A DNA stretch of 64,000 nucleotides from Nitrospira sp. (GTDB taxonomy: Bacteria; Nitrospirota; Nitrospiria; Nitrospirales; Nitrospiraceae). Of this stretch, positions 1 through 7,990 are shown piece after piece. The number at the start of each line of letters is the position of its first letter. Position 1 is the stretch's first letter. The notes beneath the pieces were generated by a model. That model had not been told where the DNA came from. It made no database searches and saw only the letters and a program-made list of their open reading frames with translations. The DNA lies in contig SPAW01000012.1 in the NCBI GenBank assembly GCA_005239465.1, positions 4,553 to 68,552 of the forward strand. Reading direction: 5' to 3'. Position numbers and translations under genes: made by a program.

Positions 1-1203
1 ACGGTTGATCGCCTGGCCAGCAGCTATCAGACTGGCACGATCTTAATTTATTGCGCCACTCGCCGGGCAGTCGAAGAAGTGGCAGATTGGCTCGCGCAAT
101 CTCACCCGTCGGTCGGCTTCTACCATGCGGGCCTGTCCGATGATCAGCGGCGGCTCGTGCATGACGATTTTCGTTCTGGCGAGATTCGAATTCTGGTGGC
201 GACAAATGCGTTCGGGATGGGTATCGATAAGTCGGATGTTCGGCTGGTCGTCCATTTCGATATTCCGGGGAGCGTGGAGGCTTACTATCAAGAAGCCGGG
301 CGAGCTGGTCGCGACGGGCAGCTCGCTTCCTGTGTGTTGCTGTTTCATGAGCGGGACCTGGCCACGCAGGAGTATTTCATTCAGCAGGCTTCAAGCGAAT
401 CCGGCAGCACCGACCGTGCCGATCGGATGAGGATGCTGCTCCAAGAAATGATCGGATATGTGTCGGTTCGGACCTGTCGCCAGCTGGCCATTCTTGACTA
501 CTTCAGTGATGACGATGAACGGGCCTTGGGGCCCTGCGGTCTCTGTGACCGGTGTGCAACTACACATAAGAAAGACGGCCGAGCGCTTCATGATGATGGC
601 GATACCTGTGCGAAAGCTGTCTTGGAGACTGTATCGTGGTGTGGCAGCCGCTTTGGCGTCAGTCGCATTGTCGAGATCGTCCGGGGAAGCCGGTCCAAGG
701 CATTGCTCGCGTATGGCGCCGAGGCCTGTCCGACTTATGGAAACTGCCGCACTCGCTCGAAGGTATCAGTGACTCGGCTGGTGAAGGATCTGATCGATGC
801 AGGGTACCTTCACGTCGAAGGTCTGGAGTATCCCACCCTTGATGTGACAAGGATCGGGCAGGAAGTTCTGCGGGGGGGCAGTGCAGTGGTTTTGGAGAAG
901 TCGGAGGGGCGGATGTCACCGTTGCCGGTCACGAAACAATCAAATGAACGGCCAAGACCTCCGGTCGATCTACGAACGCCTCTCGCCGATCCCCAGCTTT
1001 TTGAACGACTCCGCCAGCTTCGTACGGAACTCGCCGAAGAAGAAGGGGTCGCGCCGTTTTTGATTTTCCACGACAAGACACTGCGTACGATCGCCGGCCA
1101 AAAGCCTGTGACGCCTGCGGGCCTCCTGGAAATTCCCGGGATCGGCGAGGTGAAGGTCGAGCGGTACGGCCGGCGGGTGCTGGAAATAGTGAATGGGGAG
1201 TAG
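1..1203 (+). CDS. recQ: ATP-dependent DNA helicase RecQ, 5' end outside the window
   Basis: The frame is open from the first base and the protein is cut at its N-terminus, so only about the last 400 residues are visible. It begins in the second helicase domain (IYCATRRAVEEVADW) and contains motif V (ATNAFGMGIDKSDV) and motif VI (YYQEAGRAGRDG). A zinc-binding region follows, with Cys residues in RTCRQLAILDYF and GPCGLCDRC, then a winged-helix region. A C-terminal HRDC domain covers roughly the last 75 residues and ends in LLEIPGIGEVKVERYGRRVL. RecQ is a 3'-5' helicase used in recombination repair and fork processing. The walker A/B half lies upstream. The order helicase-zinc-HRDC is typical of the family and I see no disruption. 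Confidence 0.95.
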   Translation, partial: TVDRLASSYQTGTILIYCATRRAVEEVADWLAQSHPSVGFYHAGLSDDQRRLVHDDFRSGEIRILVATNAFGMGIDKSDVRLVVHFDIPGSVEAYYQEAGRAGRDGQLASCVLLFHERDLATQEYFIQQASSESGSTDRADRMRMLLQEMIGYVSVRTCRQLAILDYFSDDDERALGPCGLCDRCATTHKKDGRALHDDGDTCAKAVLETVSWCGSRFGVSRIVEIVRGSRSKALLAYGAEACPTYGNCRTRSKVSVTRLVKDLIDAGYLHVEGLEYPTLDVTRIGQEVLRGGSAVVLEKSEGRMSPLPVTKQSNERPRPPVDLRTPLADPQLFERLRQLRTELAEEEGVAPFLIFHDKTLRTIAGQKPVTPAGLLEIPGIGEVKVERYGRRVLEIVNGE

Positions 1204-1214
1204 CGAGCTGTCAG

Positions 1215-1832
1215 CTATTTCAGATTCCCTGCCTTCGCAAAGCGCTCCTGAAGCTCACCATAGGTCTGCGTCACGGGAAACTGCGGAAACTCCTTGGGTA
1301 GACGATCGGGCGGTCTGAAGAAGAACCCGGCATCGGCTTCACCCAGCATAGCGGTATCGTTGTAAGCATCGCCGGCAGCCATCGTAAAGAAGTTCAGCGA
1401 TTTGAAGGCCGCGACGGAATGCTTTTTCTGATTCTGCATCCGCATATGGTAATTGACGATACGGCCAGCTTGATCAATCTCGAGTTGATTGCAGAACAAC
1501 GTCGGGAAACCCAACTGTCGCATGAGCGGCAGGGCGAATTGATAGAAGGTGTCGGATAAGACGATCACCTGGCATCGTTCGCGGAGCCATCGGATGAAGT
1601 CGATGGAGCCTTCCAACGGACCCATCTTGTCGATGACATCTTGAATGTCCCCGATCTTAAGGTTGTTCCGATCGAGAATCGCCAGCCGCTGCTTCATCAG
1701 CTTGTCGTAGTCCGGCATCTCGCGAGTCGTAATTTTCAGTTCCTCGATCCCGGTCTTGAGCGCGACATTGATCCAAATTTCAGGAACCAGCACGCCTTCC
1801 AGATCCAAACAGACAATCACGGGTTTCTGCAT
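1215..1832 (-). CDS. thrH: ThrH-type phosphoserine phosphatase / homoserine phosphotransferase (HAD)
   Basis: A HAD-superfamily phosphatase of 205 residues. Motif I is CLDLEGVLVPEIW, with Asp10 and Glu12 in place of the usual second Asp, which is the ThrH signature. Motif II is in VIVLSDTFYQF and the C-terminal metal motif is AAGDAYNDTAML. The sequence resembles Pseudomonas ThrH closely over its whole length (QLGFPTLFCNQLEI, EFPQFP). The family dephosphorylates phosphoserine and can transfer the phosphate to homoserine, linking serine and threonine synthesis; that activity is inferred from family only. The ATG at 1832 has a GAGGAG ribosome site seven bases upstream. The gene converges with recQ, 11 bp away. 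Confidence 0.88.
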   Translation of the reverse strand: MQKPVIVCLDLEGVLVPEIWINVALKTGIEELKITTREMPDYDKLMKQRLAILDRNNLKIGDIQDVIDKMGPLEGSIDFIRWLRERCQVIVLSDTFYQFALPLMRQLGFPTLFCNQLEIDQAGRIVNYHMRMQNQKKHSVAAFKSLNFFTMAAGDAYNDTAMLGEADAGFFFRPPDRLPKEFPQFPVTQTYGELQERFAKAGNLK

Positions 1833-1859
1833 GCTGTCTCTCCTCTTTGCTCACAGTAG

Positions 1860-1900
1860 TAGAATCGAGCTGATAGCCGTCAGCTGTCGGCTTCTTCGCT
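1860..1900. repeat. word-stutter spacer, AGCTGATAGC type (short)
   Basis: The gap between thrH and the cysteine-cluster gene contains GAGCTGATAGCCGTCAGCTG, a short run of the word AGCTGATAGC/GTCAGC that can fold back on itself. GAGCTGTCAGCTATTTCAG occurs next to recQ at about 1206-1224. It is a minor copy of the same kind of spacer described at 58225 and 63145. Confidence 0.4.
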
Positions 1901-2680
1901 ACGTTTCTGAAATGCCTGACTTAAGAATCGCCACACCTTGTCGAGTGCCTGGTCGAGCAGCTGCGTGCCTTGCCATGTCGCATGATTCTCGCGCTGGTGC
2001 CGTTGCGCCCATTCCAATGCAATGGGTAGCGGAATCAGCCTGGCCGGAGACTGAGTGAGTTCCCCCCACAGCAGTCCTAATGCTGGGCCGATCCGCACGG
2101 GCACTGGAATCTGTTCCACCGGATTCTTCACCAGGTCCTGACACCACTCAGCAGGCGAGGTGACGAGCAACTCGCGACAAGCCGCTGGGCGTTCTTCGTA
2201 AATAGAGCAGACCTCGTCTTCGAGGAATGGGCAGGGAATCCGCAGGGCATAGTAATCCCGATTGATGGGCTCCAGCACCTCATCATCAGGCGGTTGGGTG
2301 GTCTCGCCCAATTCCAGGAGCCGATTCCAGAGTCCATGCGAAAGCAGCAGCGATTTCGTCCGGGCCAATCGTTCAGCAATTCTCTGCTGTCGTTCGGTTG
2401 CCAACGATTGGACAAACTCCCTCAGGGCTAAGGCTTCCGGGGCCGAGAGCGGAACCATCATGCGACAGCAGGCCGCGCAGCCTTTGTGGCACGAGACAGT
2501 CTTGCCGGTGGCGGTTGATCGTGCTTCCTCCAAGGCTTGGGCTTCTTCTCCCAAGCGTCGCATCAGGGGCACAATGGCGGTGACCGCGACAAACCCGGTC
2601 GGCACCTCGACAGCCGTCGTCAATTGGCCAGCGGGCGTGTTGAGGGCGATCTCAAATCGTTCGGTCGCTTGGGTAGTCAT
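1880..2680 (-). CDS. YkgJ-family cysteine-cluster protein
   Basis: The protein has a CxxxCxxCC cluster (CHKGCAACCRMM) and a second pair of conserved Cys blocks (CPFLEDEVCSIYEERPAAC), the pattern of the UPF0153/YkgJ family, thought to bind zinc or an iron-sulfur cluster. The biochemical role is unknown. It is about 266 residues when started at the ATG at 2680; a TTG at 2689 would add three residues, and neither has a strong ribosome site. A second, divergent member of the family lies at 11681, so the genome holds at least two paralogues. An N-terminal stretch of about 60 residues precedes the cluster. The family assignment is firm, the function is not. Confidence 0.8.
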   Translation of the reverse strand: MTTQATERFEIALNTPAGQLTTAVEVPTGFVAVTAIVPLMRRLGEEAQALEEARSTATGKTVSCHKGCAACCRMMVPLSAPEALALREFVQSLATERQQRIAERLARTKSLLLSHGLWNRLLELGETTQPPDDEVLEPINRDYYALRIPCPFLEDEVCSIYEERPAACRELLVTSPAEWCQDLVKNPVEQIPVPVRIGPALGLLWGELTQSPARLIPLPIALEWAQRHQRENHATWQGTQLLDQALDKVWRFLSQAFQKRSEEADS

Positions 2681-2913
2681 ATCGCACAAGAGTAATGCTT
2701 GTACGTTTGCGAGACGGGCGAGAGGCGTGGGACTGGCGGGACTCGCACGACTTCAGGAGAAGACGAGTCGCGCGATTCTCGCTTGTCACGCGTTTCGCGC
2801 TGTTCATGCCGCGCGCAACAGCGCCGTTATCATAGAGAAGGGTTCGCTGGCTGGTCAACATTGGCTCGTGAAAGTCTGGCAACCTTGCTCCTTGGTGGAA
2901 GAAGCCCGATAAT

Positions 2914-3306
2914 GTGGTCATGGAATCTCCGATCACTCTCTCGGGCCATGTCATCGGGCTGCTCAAAGAGTATATGCGTGATCTTGTCGATCAGGCCACG
3001 CAGGAGACGCTTGCGCAGGAGCGGTTTGGATTTACTGCTGTGCCGTACAGGCCCGATCAGGCGATTTCCGATCTCCTCGCGCTGTTGGATGACCGTATTG
3101 AATCGGAAGGAATGCAAGTAGGCCTGCCTGAGGGCTTGCTCCATCACATGTGGGGTCTCTGTAATGAAGCGACTGCACAAGTGTCCGACCGAGTGTGGTT
3201 CGAGGGGAACATTGGGAGCCAGGTTGCCGGTAAGGCCAGAACCAGGGAACTGACCTATCGAGCCCTCATCGAGTTTATTGAGTCCCGTTCGCGCGGGAGC
3301 AACTGA
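2914..3306 (+). CDS. hypothetical protein, 130 aa
   Basis: I do not recognise this protein. It is soluble, with no signal peptide or membrane segment, and is probably mostly helical (HVIGLLKEYMRDLVDQATQ, REIERs are absent). It contains several acidic stretches and a conserved-looking LLDDRIESEGMQVGLPEG. Translation may begin at GTG 2914 or at ATG 2920; there is no clear ribosome site for either. The stop lies three bases before the start of the sugar-dehydrogenase-like gene, so the two are probably cotranscribed. Codon use resembles the neighbours, which supports a real gene. Confidence 0.6.
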   Translation: MVMESPITLSGHVIGLLKEYMRDLVDQATQETLAQERFGFTAVPYRPDQAISDLLALLDDRIESEGMQVGLPEGLLHHMWGLCNEATAQVSDRVWFEGNIGSQVAGKARTRELTYRALIEFIESRSRGSN

Positions 3307-3309
3307 CCA

Positions 3310-4482
3310 ATGCTTCATTGGCCACCCGGATGGTTCTTGTGGTTGTCCGGAGCAATGCTGATTCAGGTCGTCTCGTTGCAGGTCGGTGAGGGATCGGCTG
3401 AAACAGACCACCGCGCGGCCCATGACAGTGTGATCGTGCTGACCCCTGTCGTAACGAGCGGCCTTGAGAGCCCAGTCTTCCTCACGCATGCGAGTGATGG
3501 ATCTGGACGGTTCTTTGTGGTCGAGCAGCCCGGTCGAATTCACGTGCTGGAGCGGGGCGTTCTTCTATCCACCCCATTTCTCGACATGACCGAGCAAGTC
3601 TTATTCGGCGGAGAGCGGGGTCTTCTGGGGTTAGCGTTTCATCCAGACTATCGCCGCAACGGGCGCTTCTTTGTGAATTACAACAGAAAGGCGGACGGGG
3701 CCACGGTATTGGCCGAGTACCGGCGTGGGGCCACGCCCACTCTGGCCTTGCGCGATGAACGGATTCTGATGGTCGTGCCGCAGCCCTATGCCAACCACAA
3801 CGGCGGGATGGTTGTGTTTGGGCCTGATGGGTATTTGTACATCGGTCGCGGCGACGGTGGATCAGGTGGCGATCCCGGCAATCGTGCACAGAATCCGGAG
3901 GAGTTGTTGGGAAAGATCTTGCGGATTGATGTGGACCATGGCGATCCCTATGGGATTCCTTCGGATAACCCATTCGCCAAGGAGGGCGGTCGTCCGGAAA
4001 TCTATGCTCTCGGGTTACGGAATCCTTGGCGTTTTTCGTTCGACTTCAAAACCGGGGAGCTCTGGGTGGCTGATGTCGGGCAGAACAAATGGGAAGAAAT
4101 TGATCTGGTTACCAGGGGCGGAAATTACGGCTGGCGAGTGATGGAAGGCGCGCATTGTTATAATCCGGCACTTTCCTGTCAGACCGCCGGGCTCATGTTT
4201 CCTCTTCTGGAATATCCCCATGAGAAGGGACGTTGTTCCATCATCGGCGGGTATGTCTATCGCGGGCGAGCAATCTCCGATCTCATCTCGCAGTATGTCT
4301 ATGGGGATTTTTGCAGTGGAGAGATTTTCGGCATGCAAAGTACTCGAGAGGGCGAGGTGAACCGTGAGCCTCAGCTGATACTCAAGACTTCACTGCAGAT
4401 TTCTTCCTTTGGGGAAGATGAATCAGGTGAACTCTATGTGCTCGATCATAGCGGGGGTGTCTATCGATGCGCACAACCGTGA
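3310..4482 (+). CDS. secreted PQQ-type glucose/sorbosone dehydrogenase-like beta-propeller
   Basis: A 390-residue protein with an N-terminal signal segment (WFLWLSGAMLIQVVSLQV) and a beta-propeller of the GSDH family. Recognisable family blocks are GLESPVFLTHA, GERGLLGLAFHPDY, NHNGGMVVFGPDGYLYIGRG, RPEIYALGLRNPWRFSFD and ELWVADVGQNKWEEI. Members related to soluble aldose sugar dehydrogenases (YliI/Asd) bind PQQ and oxidise sugars in the periplasm. Here the His and the acidic residues of the AHHxx/DGG blocks look intact, but substrate and cofactor are inferred. It follows the upstream small gene after three bases. Length agrees with the family (350-400 residues). Confidence 0.82.
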   Translation: MLHWPPGWFLWLSGAMLIQVVSLQVGEGSAETDHRAAHDSVIVLTPVVTSGLESPVFLTHASDGSGRFFVVEQPGRIHVLERGVLLSTPFLDMTEQVLFGGERGLLGLAFHPDYRRNGRFFVNYNRKADGATVLAEYRRGATPTLALRDERILMVVPQPYANHNGGMVVFGPDGYLYIGRGDGGSGGDPGNRAQNPEELLGKILRIDVDHGDPYGIPSDNPFAKEGGRPEIYALGLRNPWRFSFDFKTGELWVADVGQNKWEEIDLVTRGGNYGWRVMEGAHCYNPALSCQTAGLMFPLLEYPHEKGRCSIIGGYVYRGRAISDLISQYVYGDFCSGEIFGMQSTREGEVNREPQLILKTSLQISSFGEDESGELYVLDHSGGVYRCAQP

Positions 4483-4491
4483 ACATGGCGC

Positions 4492-4638
4492 CTAGAGCTT
4501 CCCTGCCAGCCAGTGGGCTATGCTCCCGGCCGCTTCTTCGACGACGACCGTTGTCCGTTCGATCGCCTGCAAGTTCGGGAGGACCGGGTACAGGCCGTAC
4601 TTGACGAACTTATAGAGGCCGAAGAACAATGGGGTCAT
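4492..4638 (-). CDS. small protein, 48 aa, not previously apparent
   Basis: A minus-strand frame from ATG 4638 to TAG 4492 encodes 48 residues (starts MTPLFFGLYKFVKYGLYPV, ends SIAHWLAGKL). It has an amphipathic or membrane-dipping N-terminal half and a helical C-terminal half with VVVEEAAG. An AAGGAG ribosome site lies ten bases upstream. Between them sits ATGGAATGA, a two-codon mini-ORF whose stop overlaps the real start (ATGA), which may tune initiation. No other gene occupies this 240-bp gap. I do not recognise the family. Amino-acid pattern and ribosome site make a real gene likely, but conservation is untested. Confidence 0.6.
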   Translation of the reverse strand: MTPLFFGLYKFVKYGLYPVLPNLQAIERTTVVVEEAAGSIAHWLAGKL

Positions 4639-4721
4639 TCCATGTTGGCTCCTTCGTCGAAAGTAAGAGTGCGCACAGCATGCAGGGGATGGAGCGATTG
4701 ATCTAGAGAGGACTGGCCGGA

Positions 4722-5189
4722 ATGCCTCAGAAACGGAAATATTGGTTGATGAAGTCAGAGCCCTCGGCGTTTTCGCTCGACGATTTGGCGAAATCTCCCG
4801 CGCAGACGACCTGCTGGGATGGAGTCCGCAACTATCAAGCCCGCAACTTCATGCGGAGCATGACCGTCGGTGATCAGGTGCTGTTCTTCCACAGTAATGC
4901 CGATCCACCGGCGGTGGTGGGAATTGCCGAGGTCGTCAAAACGGCCTACGCCGACCCTACGCAATTCGACAAGAAGAACAAGCACTACGATCCCGACAGC
5001 GATCCCTCCATCCCCAGATGGGAAACGGTCGATATCAAATACGTGCGGAAATTTTCACGGTCTGTGCCGTTGGATCAATTGCGGAAAGAAATCAGGCTCA
5101 AGGGGATGGTCTTGTTGCAGAAAGGGTCGCGTCTCTCGGTTCAGCCCGTCAGTCCTCTCGAATGGGGACACATACTCAGTTTGGTCTAA
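4722..5189 (+). CDS. EVE-domain protein
   Basis: A complete 155-residue EVE domain (PUA-like fold). The N-terminal KYWLMKSEPSAFSLDDL, the central CWDGVRNYQARNFMR and MTVGDQVLFFHSN, and GIAEVVKTAYADPTQFD are the family landmarks. EVE proteins are related to YTH domains and are thought to bind modified bases in DNA or RNA; a specific ligand cannot be read from the sequence. ATG 4722 has an AGAGG about eleven bases upstream. The stop codon TAA at 5187-5189 coincides with the outer end of a dispersed repeat (see 5187). Confidence 0.9.
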   Translation: MPQKRKYWLMKSEPSAFSLDDLAKSPAQTTCWDGVRNYQARNFMRSMTVGDQVLFFHSNADPPAVVGIAEVVKTAYADPTQFDKKNKHYDPDSDPSIPRWETVDIKYVRKFSRSVPLDQLRKEIRLKGMVLLQKGSRLSVQPVSPLEWGHILSLV

Positions 5190-5424
5190 CAGGATGCTGA
5201 AAAACTCTGCCAGCGCAAAACTCGTATCTCGTGAAGCGTCCCTCGTGAAGCGTATCTCGCAAGATTATGAAGTTCTCCGCTTGCGAACGACGAGAGACGA
5301 GAAACGAACGACAGACGAAGGGGATGGCCTTCTTGAGCATCCTGCGTATTGTCCTTCTGTTGTGCCAGACGTGCGGACTGGTGATGTTCTAGCATGCCCA
5401 CAGAGTTCTTCCGCAGCCTGCTAG
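5187..5424 (+). repeat. stop-abutting repeat, copy 1
   Basis: The element begins with TAACAGGATGCTGAAAAA, whose TAA is the stop codon of the EVE gene. It has an inner inverted arm at 5326-5346 (TTGAGCATCCTGC) and ends at 5412-5424 with CGCAGCCTGCTAG, an inverted copy of the outer tip. A 75-bp tail (GCCAGACGTGCGGACTGGTG and on) is shared with the copies at 27732 and 58360. Between the arms lies a word-stutter palindrome at 5220-5322 (CGTATCTCGTGAAGCGT facing CGAACGACGAGAGACGAG). Confidence 0.75.
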
Positions 5425-5457
5425 TCTAAGAAGCCTTCTGCGGTAGACAGAGCAAGA

Positions 5458-5736
5458 TTAGGTGCTGGCTTTTCCGTCATCCATGTAACGATGCTGCCAG
5501 TCCAGCCAGGCGTGACCAAGTTCGTGGGCGAGGATATAGCGACGGCGGGTCACGGGAAGCCGTTTGCGAATATAGATAGTCTTCGTGCTGTCATCCCAGA
5601 TCCCGTCGGCATTGGCATCACGCTTGTTCATTTCAGCATCGGACAGTTGCCTGACGGAAATCCGGTAGCCGAACGGGAGTACTACTCTGCTTGGAATGCG
5701 CAACATCTTTTTCTTCTCTTTGAGTATGGTTCCCAC
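5458..5736 (-). CDS. small HExxH metallopeptidase-like protein
   Basis: A 92-residue protein with a zinc-protease signature, AHELGHAWLDWQH, in its C-terminal half (the helix of ImmA/IrrE-like or minimal zincin folds). The N-terminal part has DANADGIWDDSTKTIYIRK, a probable beta hairpin. The start is a GTG at 5736 with AGGGG about seven bases upstream. A third metal ligand is not obvious in such a short chain. It could be a small housekeeping protease or the toxin-regulator half of an unlinked system; no partner gene is adjacent. The start of the RicT-like gene is about 90 bp away, divergently transcribed. Confidence 0.65.
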   Translation of the reverse strand: MGTILKEKKKMLRIPSRVVLPFGYRISVRQLSDAEMNKRDANADGIWDDSTKTIYIRKRLPVTRRRYILAHELGHAWLDWQHRYMDDGKAST

Positions 5737-5828
5737 TGCTTATCCCTGTCCTTCAGTGGTTCTGAGTTAGCCTACCATAACAGAGCCGGCTGAATGGAGT
5801 CGAATAAATCCATTTAAATCATATTGTT

Positions 5829-6686
5829 ATGAAACTGTCGGCACAAAATGGACGAGAGATCTCTTTCTCCGATCGAGGCCCTCTGATTGTTTCCCCTGAT
5901 GGGAAATTCGTGTATCATCGCCGCATGGAACCTGCCGTGGCTGAAGCATTGTCACAGCCCTACCCCACATCGATCCGACTCGTTGGCGTGAAGATCAGGG
6001 ATTGTGGAGAGGTTAAGAAGTTGGGCGCGTCAGGGGCTTCATTGCGCTGTGGCGATCGGGTGTTGCTCGAAGTTCACGGCGAAATCACCTATGGGGTGGT
6101 CTATACTGAACCCTATCCGACTCCGTTTATTCCCCCAATGCGGGCGATGAAGTCCATTCTTCGGAAGGCAAGTCCTGAGGATGCGGCGTTGATTGGCCGA
6201 CTTGAGCGGCTCTCACTAGAGGCTTCGGCCTACTGTCGAGTCAAGGCGGTGGAATTCAAACTCAGACTCAAGCTGGTTGAAGTGTACGGGGCAATGCAAC
6301 GCCGGCAGCTGACGTTTGTCTATACGGCGGACGAGCGGATCGATTTCCGAGACCTCGTTCTTGACCTGGCCCGTCGATTCGGCGGGCGCATCGAGATGCG
6401 TCAGGTCGGGGCGCGCGAAGAGACCAGGCGCCTTGGCGGCATCGATACCTGCGGATTGGTGTTGTGCTGTGCAAGCTTCCTGACCGACATCAAACCGATT
6501 ACTGTCAAGCAGGCGCGAAATCTTGGTCTGCCGGTGGAAGATCCCCGTCTTCTTGGGGTCTGTGGCCGGTTGAAGTGCTGCCTCATGTTTGAAATGATGG
6601 AGGCTCAGGGGACGTCGTCCCAAGCCCAATGCCTCATCACTCCGACCAAATCCAATCCTTCCACTCCACCGATGCTGCCATCGTGA
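5829..6686 (+). CDS. ricT: PSP1-domain protein, RicT-like
   Basis: A PSP1 domain protein of 285 residues. The C-terminal half carries the cysteine-rich RicT/YaaT signature: LGGIDTCGLVLCCASFL and GVCGRLKCCLMFE. In Bacillus, RicT works with RicA and RicF in a [4Fe-4S]-containing complex affecting RNA processing; outside Bacilli the partners are often missing and the role is not established. The N-terminal part (GVKIRDCGEVKKLGASG, YGVVYTEP) matches the usual layout. The chain ends about 30 residues after the last Cys block, as is normal. Function beyond the family is inferred. Confidence 0.85.
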   Translation: MKLSAQNGREISFSDRGPLIVSPDGKFVYHRRMEPAVAEALSQPYPTSIRLVGVKIRDCGEVKKLGASGASLRCGDRVLLEVHGEITYGVVYTEPYPTPFIPPMRAMKSILRKASPEDAALIGRLERLSLEASAYCRVKAVEFKLRLKLVEVYGAMQRRQLTFVYTADERIDFRDLVLDLARRFGGRIEMRQVGAREETRRLGGIDTCGLVLCCASFLTDIKPITVKQARNLGLPVEDPRLLGVCGRLKCCLMFEMMEAQGTSSQAQCLITPTKSNPSTPPMLPS

Positions 6687-6879
6687 CGATTCTTTCTACG
6701 CAATCACGTTAAGAGATCATCACAACCGGCATTCCTGAATTCCCCGTGAAAATAATCTGAATCCTTCCTTTCTGGTCCGGCTCTTACCACCTAATCGAGG
6801 TATTGTAGTCCTGTCTCTGCCCACGACCAACGTGCGCGAGAGACACCAATCTTCTTTTCTTCTTCTAACAGGAGGTCTT

Positions 6880-7405
6880 ATGTCGTCTCGATCAGTCACG
6901 TTACTTGGAGCACTAGGATTTGCCGCCTTGACCGGTTGTGCCGGGATAGGCCAGGAGGGAGGTTCGGCCATGCCTGCGGTAAAGCCTGGTCCTGCGCAAG
7001 GGTACAATATTCATGTCATGGCTCCGCACAAGTTTGAAGACGGCACCGTTCATGGACCGTACCATCACCATTGCAAACCGATCTCACCGGAAATCCTCCA
7101 GTGTCTGCTGTTTGAATCGACCGATCCGAATGCGCTCCTGACCGATGTCGAGTACTTTGTGGCAAAGTCGGTGTCTCGCGCCCATGTGCCCCTCGACATC
7201 TGGAACAAGTACTATCAATGAGGTCGAGGTTGCGACCGGCCGCGTACAGGTGCTTGATGTGTCGGACGCACAGGCCAAGGAGATTGCGGCGGTGGCAGCC
7301 AAGACTGACGGAATCATCTTCCATCTCTGGCCGGATGGAGCGAAGGCGCCCAATGGTACTGTGGGGCATCCGACGTCCGTTGGACACCAGTTGCGGAGCG
7401 AGTAG
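6880..7405 (+). pseudogene. DUF1264 lipoprotein, frameshifted
   Basis: ATG 6880 follows a strong AGGAGGT site and encodes a lipoprotein signal ending in the lipobox LTGC. The mature part is DUF1264-like (MAPHKFEDGTVHGPYHHHC, QCLLFES, LTDVEYFVAKSV). Frame 1 stops at 7221 after WNKYYQ, while frame 2 continues the same family from NEVEVATGRVQVL to 7405 (IIFHLWPDGAKAPNG). Removing one base near 7210-7218 would restore one protein of about 174 residues. Either the gene is decayed or there is a base-call error. DUF1264 function is unknown; plant relatives are oil-body-associated. Confidence 0.7.
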
Positions 7406-7420
7406 GCTTTATAGGAAGTA

Positions 7421-7456
7421 GAGGATGGAGAGCCCCATCACGGATTCTCCATCCTC
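7421..7456 (+). terminator. perfect 11-bp hairpin after the DUF1264 gene
   Basis: GAGGATGGAGA at 7421-7431 pairs exactly with TCTCCATCCTC at 7446-7456 around a 14-nt loop. There is no T run after it, so it may be a weak terminator or an mRNA-stabilising hairpin between the lipoprotein gene and the cytochrome gene. Confidence 0.5.
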
Positions 7457-7464
7457 GTCTGACT

Positions 7465-7911
7465 ATGTCTCAATGGCGTTCGCTCCTACTGAGTCAGCTG
7501 CTGTGCTTCGTGGTCGTGCAAGCAGAAGCAGCAGATCCAGAAATATTACGGCCACGCGTTCCGGACGAGCTCATCGAAGCCGCGAGGGCCGTCACGAATC
7601 CATTGCCTGCGACCCCGGACATGATTGCCAAAGGCAAGGCCCTCTTCGAGGGGAAGGCGTTCTGCCGAGCCTGTCATGGGCAGGATGGCAAAGGCTTTGG
7701 GAGTGATATTGAACCTGGAAGTCTCAAGGGGCCTCTTCCGAGGAATTTTACGGATCAAGAGTGGCAGGCGGCACGGAAGGATGGCGAGCTCTTCTGGATT
7801 CTCAAAAACGGGAGCAAGGGAACGAACATGGCCTCATTCATTCCTCAGGTGCTCACCGATGAAGAAGCCTGGCAGGTGCTGCTCTACGTGCGATCGTTCG
7901 GCCGGCAGTGA
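7465..7911 (+). CDS. secreted class I cytochrome c
   Basis: A 148-residue protein with a signal peptide (cleavage likely near residue 23, after QAEA) and one heme c site, CRACH at residues 67-71, followed by GQDGKG as in small diheme/monoheme c-type cytochromes. A plausible sixth ligand is Met122 in GTNMASFIPQVL. The C-terminal helix is EEAWQVLLYVRSF. It would act in periplasmic electron transfer. Partner enzymes are not encoded next to it. The preceding 50 bases hold a hairpin that separates it from the DUF1264 remnant. Confidence 0.88.
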   Translation: MSQWRSLLLSQLLCFVVVQAEAADPEILRPRVPDELIEAARAVTNPLPATPDMIAKGKALFEGKAFCRACHGQDGKGFGSDIEPGSLKGPLPRNFTDQEWQAARKDGELFWILKNGSKGTNMASFIPQVLTDEEAWQVLLYVRSFGRQ

Positions 7912-7990
7912 GGCCTGATGGAACCTTGCATGTCTGGCGGCTCTAGCGGAACGCTAATTGATCGAGTCTGTGATGGGACCATGCCTGGGG

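Noticed and set aside
5187-5424. CRISPR-like array in the repeat region
   Set aside because: Repeats are inverted and irregular in spacing; there are no equal repeats with unique spacers.
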